The position numbers and the translations under genes were made by a program. The notes under the pieces were generated by a model. That model was not told where the DNA came from and searched no databases. It saw only the letters and a list, made by a program, of their open reading frames with translations. Shown one piece after another: positions 12,501 to 27,500 of a DNA stretch of 64,000 nucleotides. The stretch lies in contig OZ024934.1 in assembly GCA_964017235.1 (NCBI GenBank), forward strand, positions 83,914,706 to 83,978,705, in the 5' to 3' direction. The stretch's first letter is position 1; every line of letters begins with the position of its first letter. The DNA comes from Sabellastarte sp. h YS-2021. Lineage: Eukaryota > Annelida > Polychaeta > Sabellida > Sabellidae.

Positions 12501-15500
12501 AAGGAATTCATTGAAAAACGGTCAAATCGGAAGAAAACATTGTTCAGTGAGTTGAAGGGTTGCTGTGAAAGGAGAAGGTTCCCAGTGAAAGAAAAATAAT
12601 TTAATGGGAGACAGTTATTTTGGAAATGAAAGCCGACCTTATGTTTTAATTTTGCAATGTCATATTTGTGAGATTTAATTGAAATATATGATGTAGTATG
12701 CAAGAAAAATAATGCAATGTTGAACAGATTCAAATGACAGAATAGTCTTATACTCTGAATACAAAATTATTAAATATTGAGCTTTTTGATAGAAAATTTG
12801 TGGTAGTACGAAAAAATATGTTCCAAAGTATAGCAAGTAAATTAGTTTCCTTTGACAGTTTCTGTGACTCACAAAACAACGGGATAAGATATGTTTTCAA
12901 TATATTAGTATAGGTGCAATGATGCTAGCCCCCAACACTGTTCAACTCTAACGCCATGGTTGTATAACCATGATATCCATTAATTCAACAGCAATTAACT
13001 GACAAATGACGGATAAAATAAAACTCAATTCCCAGCCAGTGACGAGGTGGCTCCTTCTGTGCCTTTAACTTATAAGTTCCTAATCACATGAGAGCTTAGT
13101 CATTATAGTAAGACGTGCCATTCTGATAGGCACAGTGTTATTGTATATTAAGTAGTTATTTAAACAAATAGTACATTTTGAAGTGATTGCCAAAATCCCC
13201 GATTTTCACCCATTTTAACTACTGACTAGTGGCTAGTATGAATCAAGTATAAATTTCTCTACAACCAGTTACTAGATATCCAGCCATGCTTTAAATAATA
13301 AGATAGATGTTGATGATATAACTTTACAAAAGCTTCAGGTGTATTATGATATCTACAAATTCGACCTTGGTCATCAGACGGGCTTGAGACATTAAATATA
13401 TGAATTGTATTTAAATGCCTTTATATATTTTACATTTGTCAGAATTTGTACCTTTTCTTTTGAATAAAGCAAAATTCCAATTTTTCACAAATTCTCTGTT
13501 TGACACTTTTTATGTGTTTTTTTCGATCAATAAGCAGTTGGTTTTCAAAATAAGATTTTAACCATTTGTAAACATAGATTATTTGTTTATAGTTATATAT
13601 TTTTATAGATGTATATATTTTAATGTAATTGTATTTTAACAGTCTAATGATAACCGTAAAATATTATATTCAGAAATTTACAGTAATGGATAAATACAAT
13701 AAGAAGTTTTTTTTTCTAAATGTATGTAACAAAGCCCTTCACGGGACATCTTTGTGAAGTTTTTCATAAAAAGTTAACTGATGATGGACCTTCTGTATGT
13801 ATTGGTCAAGTTAGGATGATGAGACAGGTCAGTCAGCACTCAGTGGACAAATCTACAACATTCAGTGTCTATGTTTTACAACTGTTGTCATTTTACTTAT
13901 ATATATTTCCATTCAACTTAGGAAAATCCCCTTTTTCATCAAAGTGTCAGATTCCAGGTCTAACATGTTTGATTCTCTCAGTGTGGCACTTACGTATGTT
14001 TCATTTTGTAGAGGTTAGCAATCACAAACTATTAAAATGACACTTACAATCATATAACATTGAAGCAAGTCTTGCTTTATTTTAAACAGCAATAATATTC
14101 AGTGATATATTGTTAAAAGAGTCAAGCACACATATAGTTAGTACAGTGTATATTATACTGTGGGCTCTTTTGAATCTATGAATGAGATCTCTGACAACTG
14201 AATCCAACTCTTCCTCGGAGACTAACTTTGTGCTTAAAATGACTTGATTTGTTCAAAGGCTTCCACTTAAAACTCTGCCCTTTGATCTGTGAAATAACCA
14301 TGTTTTCTTGTTTCTGTATGTTACCTTTTTTGAAATCTTCAAAAACTAGTCTTTTCACCAGTACTAATCACCCACCGGTTGTATACCACACTTTGCTTTT
14401 TAAACGTATGGCTTTTGTTTCATGTGTTCTTGCCACATCAAGATTTGATAGGGTGGCACCATTTTGGCTTTCAGTGAAATTTTTTCTTCATTCTGTTGAT
14501 GACTGGCCACTTCTTTTACACCTAACTAATACCAAAAATCATCGAAGTAACAGTCAACCCATGAACTACTCTGTTTCAGTTGTTACTAAGTGCAAAGTTA
14601 CTACAATAGAAAAATATAGAAAGAGAAAACATGCTCATCCACTTTTAAGCTTTTATGATCAAAACCATGGTTTATGAATCTCTGCACACTCTCGCCTCCC
14701 ACTCCACCACTGAGATTGGAGTTCGGTTCCCGGCCCACCCTCAAGTGGGAAAGCTGGTAGTTGCTTGCTGTTGGACAGCAGTTTACAGTACAGAACCTTG
14801 ACCAACTGTGTGTACTGGTTTCCTCTGCCCATAAAACTACCTGTCGTGATATGACCTATACAATGTGTTGAAAGCGACATTAAAAAACCCAAATAAATAA
14901 ATATGAATCTCTGCAGTACTTTTCCATGAGAGGTTGGTATATTAGTGAAAAGAACACCATCGTAGTAATGAAGCTATTTAAGTGTTGTATAGTTTGTGGT
15001 TGCTTCATTTGAGCTACATTCATACTTGTGCATACAATATGCTTCTTAGATGTCAGTATTGAGCCATATATTATAGAAACCAGAACATTTTGTTCGAGCA
15101 TTGTGCCCTGTATATTTAAGTTCATTAGACCTATGCTGGCTATTTTACTTATTTCTTTTGTGCAAGTTTGCTTTTTTAAGTTCCATTTCTCTTTAATTTG
15201 TTTCCTTTAAACTTTATTTCTTTCTAGTAGATTAAGTGGATATGATTTTTTTTTTGAAAATTTAGTTTCTTACTTTTATTTTCGATATGAATGTTGCATC
15301 CTTTCTTGCAATTATTGTATTTTTCTTGGTGTACCTTCTCTGCTTTGTGATGCAAAGGGATCTGAGTAAATCATGTGACCTTATTTTCCCCGTCCTTGCT
15401 ACTTCCAGTGCTGTCATCCCAACCCTCTTAATGCCCAAACATTTTGACACATGCTTCCTAACTTGTATACTGATTTAGCTGCATATACCTAAATAGGATC

Positions 15501-18500
15501 TTCCCAGCACTTTTATCTGTCTGTAAATGATATCAGCCAAATAGCAGGGTGCAGTTAAACAAAACTGAATTTTAAATCTGCAAAGATTTCAACAGTGGTG
15601 CTTTAGTTTGAACAAAGTGTTGACCTATTACAAAGATGATTTTTTTGTCATTCAGTTATCCATACATGTTACAAATAAGACACTGCGACACTTAAAGCCT
15701 CTTTTATCGAACAATATAAAAAACCCCAACTGGGAGAGTTCTTGCACTCAGAGCTAATCGAAATACCAAAGGGATACCACTTAATGCATTAATCCATTTT
15801 ACTTATTGACTGAGCAGTATCAACAGTGCAAACCATTATAAAAAAACATTTACTAATCAACTTTTATATACATGATCTTGTGAAGTTTGAAGGATATTCC
15901 AAAAGGTGACAGGGAAATCCCATTTTGTCTCTACATACAGTACCGTGCCACACTCCATGAAAAAAGGCTTGTGTCTCAAGAATGTACCTGCCATATATGT
16001 GTAAATTGTGAAATGTACTGGGTGCCACACTGTAGGAAAACAGTGCTGTGAATTTAGTTACCATATTGTTGTATTCATACTTTTGTAGGTCTTTGTAGTT
16101 TTACAAAATATGTATATTTATTTATACACATAACATAGTAATGTCTGCTGTAAAATTGAAGAAATTGCTTATTTAGAAGCACTACAAATTTATGATCTAT
16201 ATCATCAAGACAAATGTAATAAAGAATTTCAAAGATGTAAAAGACTACAGCAATAGAGCATATGATGTTTCTCTTGTCTTGTTCTAATTCCTTAAAATAG
16301 ACCATAATTTGACTATTCATATACATACTGATATCTCATTAAATAGTTTTATTTTACATTTGAAATCACTAAAGCTCAAGTAGTAATGTGTATAATTAAT
16401 TATTTTGCTGACAGGTTTTCACATCTGGCAAAAAAATAATTTTTTGAACATGAGGTTTCAAAACTTTAAAAGCCGCAACACTAGATGAAGACACTTTGTT
16501 AAGGATCTGACTTATGAACATTAACACAGAACACTTATCTTGAAAGATTTCAAATTTTTCATAAACCAAACTCTGAACAACTCCAATAATATAAACTCTG
16601 CTCGGCGTCTATTCAGTCAAGTTTTGATTTCTGAATGGAAATGATCATTTAACAATTAGTTAACACAGTTATGTGAACTTAATTGGTCTCTGCATTACCA
16701 ACACACTTGTGCACCATGTCAGTACATTTCTAGGATAATTTGTAAGCACTCACCACAGTTCGGACTTATAAATCCCGAGAAATTTAAAAAAACACACTAG
16801 ATAGAGTAGCCGTCTGGATTTGTCCTCTGACTTCTGCCTGCAATAGTTTACTGCCTGTGGCTGGCTGATTGTTATTTCTTTCTATATGTGTGTGTGTGTG
16901 CCCTACACCTTCTCCTACTAATATCCCGTATTGCAGGAGGAGCGCAAAAAGAAAAAGGAGGAGGAGGAGCGCCAGAGGCGGGAAATGCGTGCCGAGAAAA
17001 TGGCCGAATTCGAGAAGTGGAAGAACCCTCCCAAACCTAATTTTGTGATTCAGAGGAAGGAAAGTCAGGATGTTGTAAGTTTTAAAGAACGGAATGTGTG
17101 TGTATTAGTATCCATTAGTCCATATGGCCCATCTGTGATGGTGTACAAGATTGTTTTCACATGGCAGTGGGGTGATAATACTCTCGTAAAATGAGCACTC
17201 GATTCCTTATGTGTCCACCAGTCATTAAAGCTTGTTGAAGGCCAAAATTGCAGAGGAATTGAATTTTTGGGCTTGGGTTTTGTAGTGAACCCACATTATT
17301 TGTCACACTGATTACAGATAGTTGCCATCGGAGACATCTTTGTGTTTCTACTGCTGCTGCTGCATAAGGCATCTGTTGCTCATCTTAACAAGGAGTTCTG
17401 CATCCTCACATACACAACACTTGAAGGCTGTAAGTGTCAACTGGTATTTTTCTTCTTTTTCTCTTCCTCTCTGTCCCTCTGTCTCTGTGTGTGTGTATGA
17501 CTATAACGTGTCACACACATATATGTGTCTGCACATAACATCACCACAACATCAACATCTCCACAATGCTATAGGAGGAGAAGGCAGCCAAGAGAAAAGC
17601 CCGCACCATGAAGAAGTCATCCGCTCCAGTCAAGGTGAGTATACTTACTGGTGGGCCCCTGATTCTTCAAACTTGCCTCACCCTTGAGCAAAATTAGGGT
17701 AATAACAGTAAGGAGGGTGAATATTGCCACTGTATAACGAAATGTGCCGGTGAGGAAATCCCTATTGTATTTTTTTGACTTGTGAGATTTTTTGTGATTT
17801 GTGAGACCACACGAGGCTTCTGATCTGCCTTGATACAAAAATGATATGGACTTTATTTGATATTCAATCACAAAAATACCCTCTAAATAAAGGGTAAACT
17901 TAAGCCAGGCCACATTTGAGGTTGTTTTTGTGATTGAATCGACAATAAAGTCCGCGCATTCGTAGTTTATTTCTACACAAATTTGATTTAATTTGATTTT
18001 ACTTTTAAACAATATATCCAGTGGTGAATTTTACAAACTGTTGTAAAGTTTCACATTTCTTGCCGCATTGCTCTTTCCAAGGTAAATTAATCAGTTTATC
18101 TTGATTAAAGCTAGTATGAAAGCTTTCATTGTACAGTAAATATCAGTATGAAATTGTTACAAAACATCCAAAATGTAAAACACCTGGAATAAACTTATGT
18201 TTTGTAATAGTATTGTCACCATGACAAGACAAATTCTAACAAAAAGGACCAGTGATATTTTAGTAGCTCAGATACTTTTATTAAAATCAAATAGTAAAAT
18301 ATATTTTCCTAATTATAGAAGGAAGCTAGAGGCTTGCTATAACTTCACTTTTGTTGAAACACAACCAAAATATCTAACATTTGCATTAGAAATGTTTTTG
18401 AAATTTCATTCTGATTGGAAAATTTGAATTAAAAAGAATCATTCATTGGGGTAAGATGGTAATTTGATTTTCTCTGATTTATAAACACATAAAGTTTATA

Positions 18501-21500
18501 GGATGATGCAGTTGAATAAAGCATTATCCAATTGTTTTATTTGAATATATATATATAAATTTCTGCTTATTTTCTATTTTTCAGCAGTTCATTAATATAA
18601 TGTGTCTCTGGAAACAGTGACTCATAAGTATTAAACAATCAACAAGTAACTTCAGTGCAATATTAAAGATGTTCTTGAATATTATCCTACACAGTAGACA
18701 CTGCGCAACTAGAACCTTCAATATCCACATGATTTGGCTCAAGTTATGGATAATTTTTACTTGAACATAAACGGTACAGATGTTTGGATTTCAAAACTGG
18801 TTCCCTTTAAATTCACTTACTGTGGATCTACTTGTGCAGAGTTCACTGTATTTTCTATTTTTACAAGTAGTCGTGATCACTCAGAATCAAACTAAGATGC
18901 TACTTAAATTTTAAGAGAGCTACTTGTGACGGGCATTTTTCAAATCAGAAATCCATATTGTATATAGCAGTTATTGTAGTTTCTATGAATCAATTTCTTA
19001 GATTCATTTGACAGTATTGTAAAGCCTTTATATCTGTGATTTTATGTTTTCTTGAAATTTATCCAATTTTATATGTTAAATTTAAATTAAAAAAGAAAAT
19101 GAAAAATTTCAATTAAAATATATTTGCTTTGACATTTAATGGTTCATCATTTAGGTGGTAATCATAAGATATGACAAGAAAATACTAAATGTTCTGGAGA
19201 TATTGTTGGATTAATTATAGTAATTTTGAACACATGTAAACTATGTTGAATCTAGATTGTGTTCCTTGTGGGGCCACAAACACATATTTTGTCCATATAC
19301 ATTCCATCTATACACCATCACATTTACCTTACACACCTTCAATATGATGGGGAATTTTCAGGTCCTTGGTAAATTGAGTGTGTCAGTCGGTCAAGATTCT
19401 GAAATGTAGCAACTACAGCTCAACAAGTTACTAGTCTTACCACTCAATTTAAGGGATAATAATTGAATTTATATTCTTATGGGTAGAAAGTGTATGTGTT
19501 ATGACTGTGCAAGATTCCCCAATCTGGAGTTTGAATTCATGTCAGCTGGAGCATGCAACCAGTGTGTTGCATCCGTGTGTAACCGACTCGACTTTTAACA
19601 GAACATTATGAGTGCTTTGTTCCGTATAGAATCTCCATTATCCAAACGCGCTGAGTAATATTTGTTGGGTCTTATAACAGAAGTTCTATACTGTGGCAGA
19701 TATTTTAATGTAAAGCTGTAGGAATTGATTAATCTGGTGCAGTTGGAAAAATATTTGTGAAAATAAAACTATGGATCGTAGAATTTCATATGATTTCATA
19801 TGAGGTTTAACTGTACATCCTTATATGCTCACACCTATGAAGATAGGACTGTACTATGCCACTTTGCTGTGCTGTAGTGCTGTACTGTACCTCTGTACTG
19901 TGCCATAGGCCTGTACTATTGCTTCTGGTGTGTACCATTGTTCCCCCTACTCTATTAGTGTAATAGGAAAACATTCTCCCTAGTATGTTGCATACATGTG
20001 CATCTTTGTAAATCAGTAATCCAAGCTTCAGCAGGAAAGATAGAAAGTTGGAACAATTATCTTGTTTTATTCACCTAACTGCTAGAGGAGTTAGTAGGAC
20101 TACTGGTTTTTAAGTTTGACATGTCACAACTTTGCTCTCATTTCTGTGGCCATATGTGTTAGAATCCAACTCACTAAGGTGCAAAAACCCCAACTTTGAC
20201 CTGTGACCTTAGATTCTTCTGGCACAGTGATTTGGTGCCATAAAAGTCAGATTGGTTGAGATTGTGCATTGTGTTTAAGCAGTCCGAGGAAGCAGAGAGT
20301 AGCACCACAGAGAAGAAGTCACGTGAACAGCTGGAAGCTGAGAAGAAAGCCATCCTGAGCCAGAGAATACAACCACTTAATATTGGTGAGTGATTTGTAG
20401 TGATCGCTCACTTATTTTTAATTTATTAATGACAATTAATTGCGATATATGAGAAATTTGTAAAAATAGAAAGCATTCATCTCTGTATAATTCATTATAA
20501 AGACCGGAAATGCACAGTGAACGAAAACTCGTCGCTGCACATCGTTGCTAGCGTACATTATAATTCGAGGGATCTGATTGTAAAAGTAGTTCCACAGGCT
20601 GGTTACTGGTTGTAATTCAGCAAAGATATAATTCCTACAACAACTACATTTATTGACTGAATCAATAGATGTTTTTGTGCTAAAATCATACCGGTCTTTA
20701 TAATAGCAATAAAGGACTTGGTTTGAGTATTGTATTGGCAAATAAATCACAAACATCCGGCCTATAATGGACTCAGCCCTATCGGGCTTTGTCCATTATT
20801 CCGCCCGGAAATTTGTGATTTATTTGCCGATACAATACTCAAACCTCGTCCTTTATTGCTACATTGAATGGCTAATATCTTGGTAAAACTTAAATAGATG
20901 ATTAAGATGAACTCATGAGATGAGTTAATACAAAAAGCATGCAGATGTCAAACAACTGATGGACTCTGACTATCAGCCAACAAGTTTTTTCCAAAAAATG
21001 TTGTCATAAAGTCAAATCAGATAAATAACAATTGCCACTAACATTTTCAAATGTTCTCCCCAGATGGCGCTGATATGTCCAAACTGACGGAGAAGGCCAA
21101 GGAATTACAGGCATTGATCCTCAGACTCGAGAGTGAGAAGTATGACTTGGAAAAACGTTTCAAGAACCAACAACTAGATGTGCGTAATCATTAATCCAAT
21201 TCATGTATATGTCACAGTACATGACATAAAATTAAAAATTAAATGTGAGTTACTTGTGAGTTGGGGCTGTACCTGTTCAGTCGGATTGGTTAAATAGCGC
21301 TTTGAGTCCTGTAGTATATGGAGATATTGCGCTGAGTATAAATACATAATAAAAAAAAATAAATAAATAAAAAGTAATCCTAATTTATGAGAATTTGAAA
21401 CTCCACTAGGGGAAATTTTAATCACTAGTTTAAATCTTGTAACTGGAGTTTCCATTAAGGTGGGATTCCAGTTTCGATCTTCCATTGAGGGAATTGCAAC

Positions 21501-24500
21501 CTCCACTAGCTTTAGGTAAGGAAATAGATTCTAACAGATTACTACTTAAATCAAAGCCGCACAGTTCTGTATTATAAAATATATTGACACAAATTTACAA
21601 ATGGAATACAAAAACTATATAATAAAACTAATTGAGCACAATAAACTAAAATTATTAACAGTATGTATCGGCCTTCTTGTAACTGCTCATGTTGGATAAG
21701 CAGGTCCTTAGGCAGTATAACACTTTCATTGAACCAACCTGCTAAAGTTTGAAGTGTTTAGAAACCCAGTACTATAAGTAACTTCCTTGTGAACAAGAAA
21801 GACCTCCTATCAAGCTGTTTTAGGCAGCTTCAGCTTCATCATACATCTCTTGCTGAATTGTCAATTTGTGTCTTTTAACCTCTATCAGTCCACAAACATG
21901 TTCTTTAAGAAGTCTGAAATGCTCTCTTTATGTTTTGCCATTCTAAACACAATAGTGATTGATAAGATAGGAATTTAGATAAATATGGACTATATTGATA
22001 AAACTTTAGTGTTTTTGGATATTAATGCTATGCAGTAATTTAAATGTCAAGTCCCAGTTGGATTACTCCATATCTTGTAATACAAATTTGCTGCTAAGAA
22101 TACGCCATATGTAATCTGTTTCAGATGATGGAATTAGCAGAGAGAGCTAGGAATATGAACAAAGTTGGGTAAGAAAACCGAGAGTAAATGCTGATGGCTT
22201 TAATTTACAATGTTAAAATCTGATCACATTGGATCCTTTATTTGCCATTATTCATCACAGGTAGTGTGTAGAAACAATGAAGCTATATTAAATCATGTTA
22301 GTTTCACTCTGTCTGTGTTGGAAAAGGGGTTACCGTATTTCACTGTATAAACGCACCCAAGGCAACACTTTTGTAAAAAGATGGGGGCTATAATTACAGA
22401 CAAAAACAAGTCAAGTGTCCAGTGGCAATGTACAGTAGATGTTTTTTTAAAACTGTTTCTTGGTTGTAAACACTTGATTTTAATTGTAGGAGCACTAACA
22501 TGTAAGAATCAAACCTTAAATTTGAAGATGTTATACACCTTTATCGCATATTTTGTAGATTTTAAACCATTCTTGATCAAAACTGCCATGTTTTGTTTTG
22601 ATTTCTTTCATTTCCTGGTGGTAGTTATTCAACTGCGGATGTACTGAAACACTAACATGCATCTTTTTTCGGCATCTTGGAATCATAATGTTGAGAGGGA
22701 GGATGCATTTAATTGGGAGGGAATGTTTATACAGTGAAATACGGTATATATTTCAATATCAGTCGATATATATATAGCTTTCTGAAATTTCATGATCAAT
22801 ATCTGAAGTGCCAATTTTGATATTGTTTCCATCGGCTCACAAATCAGTATTTACCAAATATTCCTTTAGTTTATGAATTTGATATATCTTAAGTATCACT
22901 ATTCATGCATTGAAAGATTAAAATTTGGTAATCTGATATTTTGTGAAATTCAATGCTTTTCACTGATCTTGCCTTAAATTTATCATCAGTTTATGTAGAT
23001 CAGGCCCTGTATTCATGAAAGGTCTTAGACTTAGTCAGGTCTTAGGCTTAAATCCAGTTTTAAAGTTAAGACTTTTGTCTCAGTTAAGTTTTGTCTTAAA
23101 ACCATAATTTCACAAAGGGTGACTTAGCTAACTCCAAGATTATCAAATAACCACAGTGGTTTTCTGTGTCATGTGACCTTTCTTTTCTATTCAAACTATA
23201 CTATTGGTGACATTTTTCCTTCATTTAATGCATTTTATCTAAGGAAAAGTGCTGTTTTGAAATGGAAAACCTTGTTACCACATATAAACTTCCCAAAGAA
23301 TGCTTTAGTGAGGTGTTCTGTATAATTATACTTTATTTACAGCCATTTCACATTTTGAAGTGGAGAAAAGTTTATGGTGGCCATATTTAAGTCCTCTTTA
23401 CAAAATTTAAGCCCACTACCAAGCAGTCTTAAAGTTGAGCCCTTTGCTAAGTCTAAGACCAGTCTTAAATTCTTTGTGAATACCACTAAACCTAAGACAA
23501 AAGTCTTAGCAGTTTTTGGACAGAAACCTGAGACAAAAGTCTCAACTTTAAGCCTAAGCCCTGGCAAAGACCTTTCGGGCCCAGGTGTATATAAAGTTAT
23601 TAAGTGTCGTTGGTAACTGTGTAATGATATTCCTGACCAGGGCCCGGATTCACGAACAATACTTAGATAAGGTGACCTTAGATCTAAGTAAGGGAAGGTT
23701 TTTCACTTGACTAAGTTTTTCTTAGAATTGGTATTCACAAAACAATACTTAGATAAGGTTACCTTAGATTTTAAGTAAGGAAAAAACCTCTCCTAACTCT
23801 TTAGTTACGGTTGTGTCAGTGAATCTGATTGGCCAAGTGGTATGGAAAATTTTGGTCTATACATTGGATTGTTTATGATAATGATCCTCTACAAAAAATT
23901 TTAGTCACAGCTTATTAAAGTGAGATTTTTAATTATTTTAGCTGATGAGCTTGGAGAGTAAAATTAATTCCTAGTGAAAATTTTAATCTGTTCCTTTCAA
24001 GTACAATCTAGCCATTAGTGGAATTATTTCTGAAGAATTAGTTAAAACTTCATCTTACTAAAATTTTGACTTATACACTAACCACGTGGATAAATAAACC
24101 TCCCCATCCAAATACAACACTATTATTGTCCAATGTTTACAAACTAAATCATGTAATATTAACATTGTGTCCTCTCAAGGTAGCTTTCAACTTAACTTAA
24201 AATCTAAGTATGGGTTTTAAGGTCACCTTAGAGTTAGGAACGTTCGTGAATAAGGTTTCATAATTTCTTACTTGAAATCTAAGTAATACTTAAAATCTAA
24301 GTTAGCAATGGTCTAAGTATTGTTCGTGAATCCGGCCCCAGTACTCATCGATACGCTAAGTCAAGTCAGAGGTGGATGTTGATTTTGAAATATTCAGTTC
24401 AAATCCTTTCATTAGTCTTTGCTCTGGATTAAAATGTGCTTCTGAATAAAAATTTTGTGAATTCTTGCAGGATTGATTATAGGCTTTGTCTTTAATTGCG

Positions 24501-27500
24501 GTCAGAAATACTATTCCTCTGTACATCTTTCAAACTCTGGTGTAGCATGCTTACTTATAACATTCAAGAAAAAGTTATTGTTATTCAGGAAAATGACTAG
24601 TTGTACAACATTGCTTTACAGGCAGTTTTCCCAAGTACATTCTCTGGAATAATTCAGTACAACTTAAACGCATGAATATTGCTGGGGTATTTGCGATGTG
24701 AACCAGTTTTATGTACTGAGACCAAAATTGTTGTTTGATAAAATAATACATTGTGAAAAAAGCAGAACTTTTATTTAAAATCGCATAGAATGAAGTCATA
24801 AATGAACTACATACCCGGTATTCCATTCTCTATTAAATTTTGGGCTATAAATTGGCACATATCAAGGAATAAAATGATGAATCTGATTTCTGCTTGATAA
24901 AAAATTGCCTTTTATTACATCGACTTGCTTACATTTGTACTTGATATATGTGGTAATTTTAGGCATGTGCCGAAATACACTGAGAAGCTTTCGTTACACA
25001 AATCCTTTTCAGAAACCACTATGTGACTGTCCTGTAATTATTCCTTTCAAATATGTATTAGTTAAACATTTTAAATTCTACTTAGATACCTAATTTCTTT
25101 TTTGTTAATTTACACAAACAGTTGAACCATCTGAAACTTGTTAACCTTTCTGTTTTAAATTCAAAATTCATAGAAATTTGGCTGGGTTAGATTAGCAGTA
25201 TCATTTGTTACACATATTGAGTACCGACTTGCATAGAAACATGCAAACAAGATGGCTGTCATATTTTTTTTATTTTTTATTATATGGACATAGTTCCAAA
25301 ACTATGATCAACAGTGTTATTACTCTTTGGCTTCTAATTAAATATTTGTGTAAGATTAATCAAGTAACTATCTTAATGCATCGATGAACAGAACAAGTCT
25401 CACAAAGCCCAATATTGACAGATTGTTCAACTGGATAGATTATATTAATCATGACTTGATTAATGTCTGACATGCAAAATCATTGAAACTTGATTTGTTT
25501 GTTATTTCTATCCTTTCATCAGCCGTGGAGGTCAGATCAAGAGACTACAGAATGAGTATGTACAGATTTTTATGATTATTTTTGATGTTTTTTTTTAGAC
25601 TTTTTTAAACGTCACAGACTTAGGCTTATTTTTTGTGTGTTTGTATGAACATTTATCAAAATATGAAGATATTTAAAAATAATAGTATTATAAAAATATC
25701 AAATCTCCCTCAAATATTAAATTGGACCTACACCAATAAATGTAAACGATATGCATGTTTAATCTTACGTCACTATGTGAGATGATATCAAAATTGCAAT
25801 AATGCTGTAAGTGACAACATGATACAGCATGTATCTTTACAGTGGATATAGGGTTCTAATTTATTTTCTAAATAATATTGCAAAAGATACTATTAAACAG
25901 GACACTGATGGTTTTCATCTCATCTTATAACTTACATTTTCTCTAAATTTTCAGAGATGACAAAATGGCGGAGAGATTTGCAGGCTGCCCAGTAAGTATG
26001 CGCACATTATGCTGTTCAAAGTGGTTTTTTGTTTGTTTGTGTGCTTTATCCTCAAAACATACTTCTTGCATGATGTCAACAAGAATATAAAGGATTGTCT
26101 TTGTTAGAATTGTTAAGAATTTGACCAGATAACGTCTGGGATTGCTTGCCTTACTAACAAATGACCACACTGTATTTCACTGCATGTGGGGTCAAAGACA
26201 TTTGCGAGTATGTCATTATTAATAAATGTGAACGTTTGGAATCCCAAGCTAATCGAATCCATGTATGATGTGGACTTTAAACAGGAGCTAAGTGCAAAGT
26301 CCTGCATGGAGTGTGGCTTGTAAGCTACTATACAATAAGTGATTATTCATTTAGTATTTTTGGTATACAATGTTTCTAGTTGATGTAAAAATCTGGTATA
26401 TATCATTCTCTTATTTAATTCAATTAAGAGATTGGCGAAAGGCTGTCGATATACTAGTAACACAGCTGAGAAATATAAACCATTACACAGACATTTAGTG
26501 GTAATTTGCCAGTATTATTCATGGGAAGCTGAACCTTGTACTTGTTACCAGAAGGTGTGGGATTCAATCCCCTGTCAGGTCATGGAGTTGGTACCCTTTA
26601 CACATATATTTCTCCTCATCATTCAGGACACTAAATAATTTTCAAGAGCCATTGAAGAGATACACTTGTGATAGTCTGGTATGCTGTTCAGGGTATTAGA
26701 TCACTTTGCGTCACTTACATGCCCACCCAAAATACTGACATATAGGCATCACCCATATAGTGTGCTAGGCTGACAGAATGACCAGCTTTTCATGTGTACA
26801 CCCTAAAAAAGGCAAAGATGAAACAGAAAGTTTATATTTACATAATACCATATATTATTAAAGTAGCATGTCTGTACATGTCAGTGTCATTTTTAATAAT
26901 GTAGTTTTTGTATGGTTGAGTATTTTAACCATTGTTTTTTCGTAAAGCAGTGGGAAAATGTAAAAATGAGATGGAGTTATGTATATCTTCATTTATGTTT
27001 TTGCAAAACTATGTCATATAAAATGCAACACTTTAAATCACATTAAAGACCATATCATATTGTCAACGTCCACCTTTTTCTTTTTGCCTGGTCTAATATC
27101 ACTCTATAATGCTTTGAGAGTCATATTGAGATTGAATTGCAGTTTAAATATTGATATCGCACTGAAAAATTAGCTTTGCATATTGATCAATGTGACAGCT
27201 ACTGATATTCCATTTTCCAATACCGTGTTATGGAGATATTTAAACTAATATAATAAATTTTAGACATTATGGCCATAAAAGCAATTGTATTCCTGTTTAA
27301 CCAATGCTGATAACAGTAGAACCTCTCTGTTGTCTGAATTTAATGTTTATGAGCCCATTTTCACCCTTCTATTACTCCCTACAATTTTACACAAAAATGC
27401 CAAAGTTAAAGCCTTTAATTACCTTAAACAAATTAACACTGTCCCATTGAGGATTTATAATATAGCTTGTATGTTTCACTAACTGCATGTACCCAAGTGT

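Noticed and set aside
14249-14677. 142-codon plus-strand open frame, the longest in the window
   Set aside because: Residue composition looks random, it lies in a troponin T intron and runs into a SINE.
23337-23616. Facing open frames of 76-80 codons
   Set aside because: They are translations of inverted arms of a foldback element, repeated at 43731 and elsewhere.
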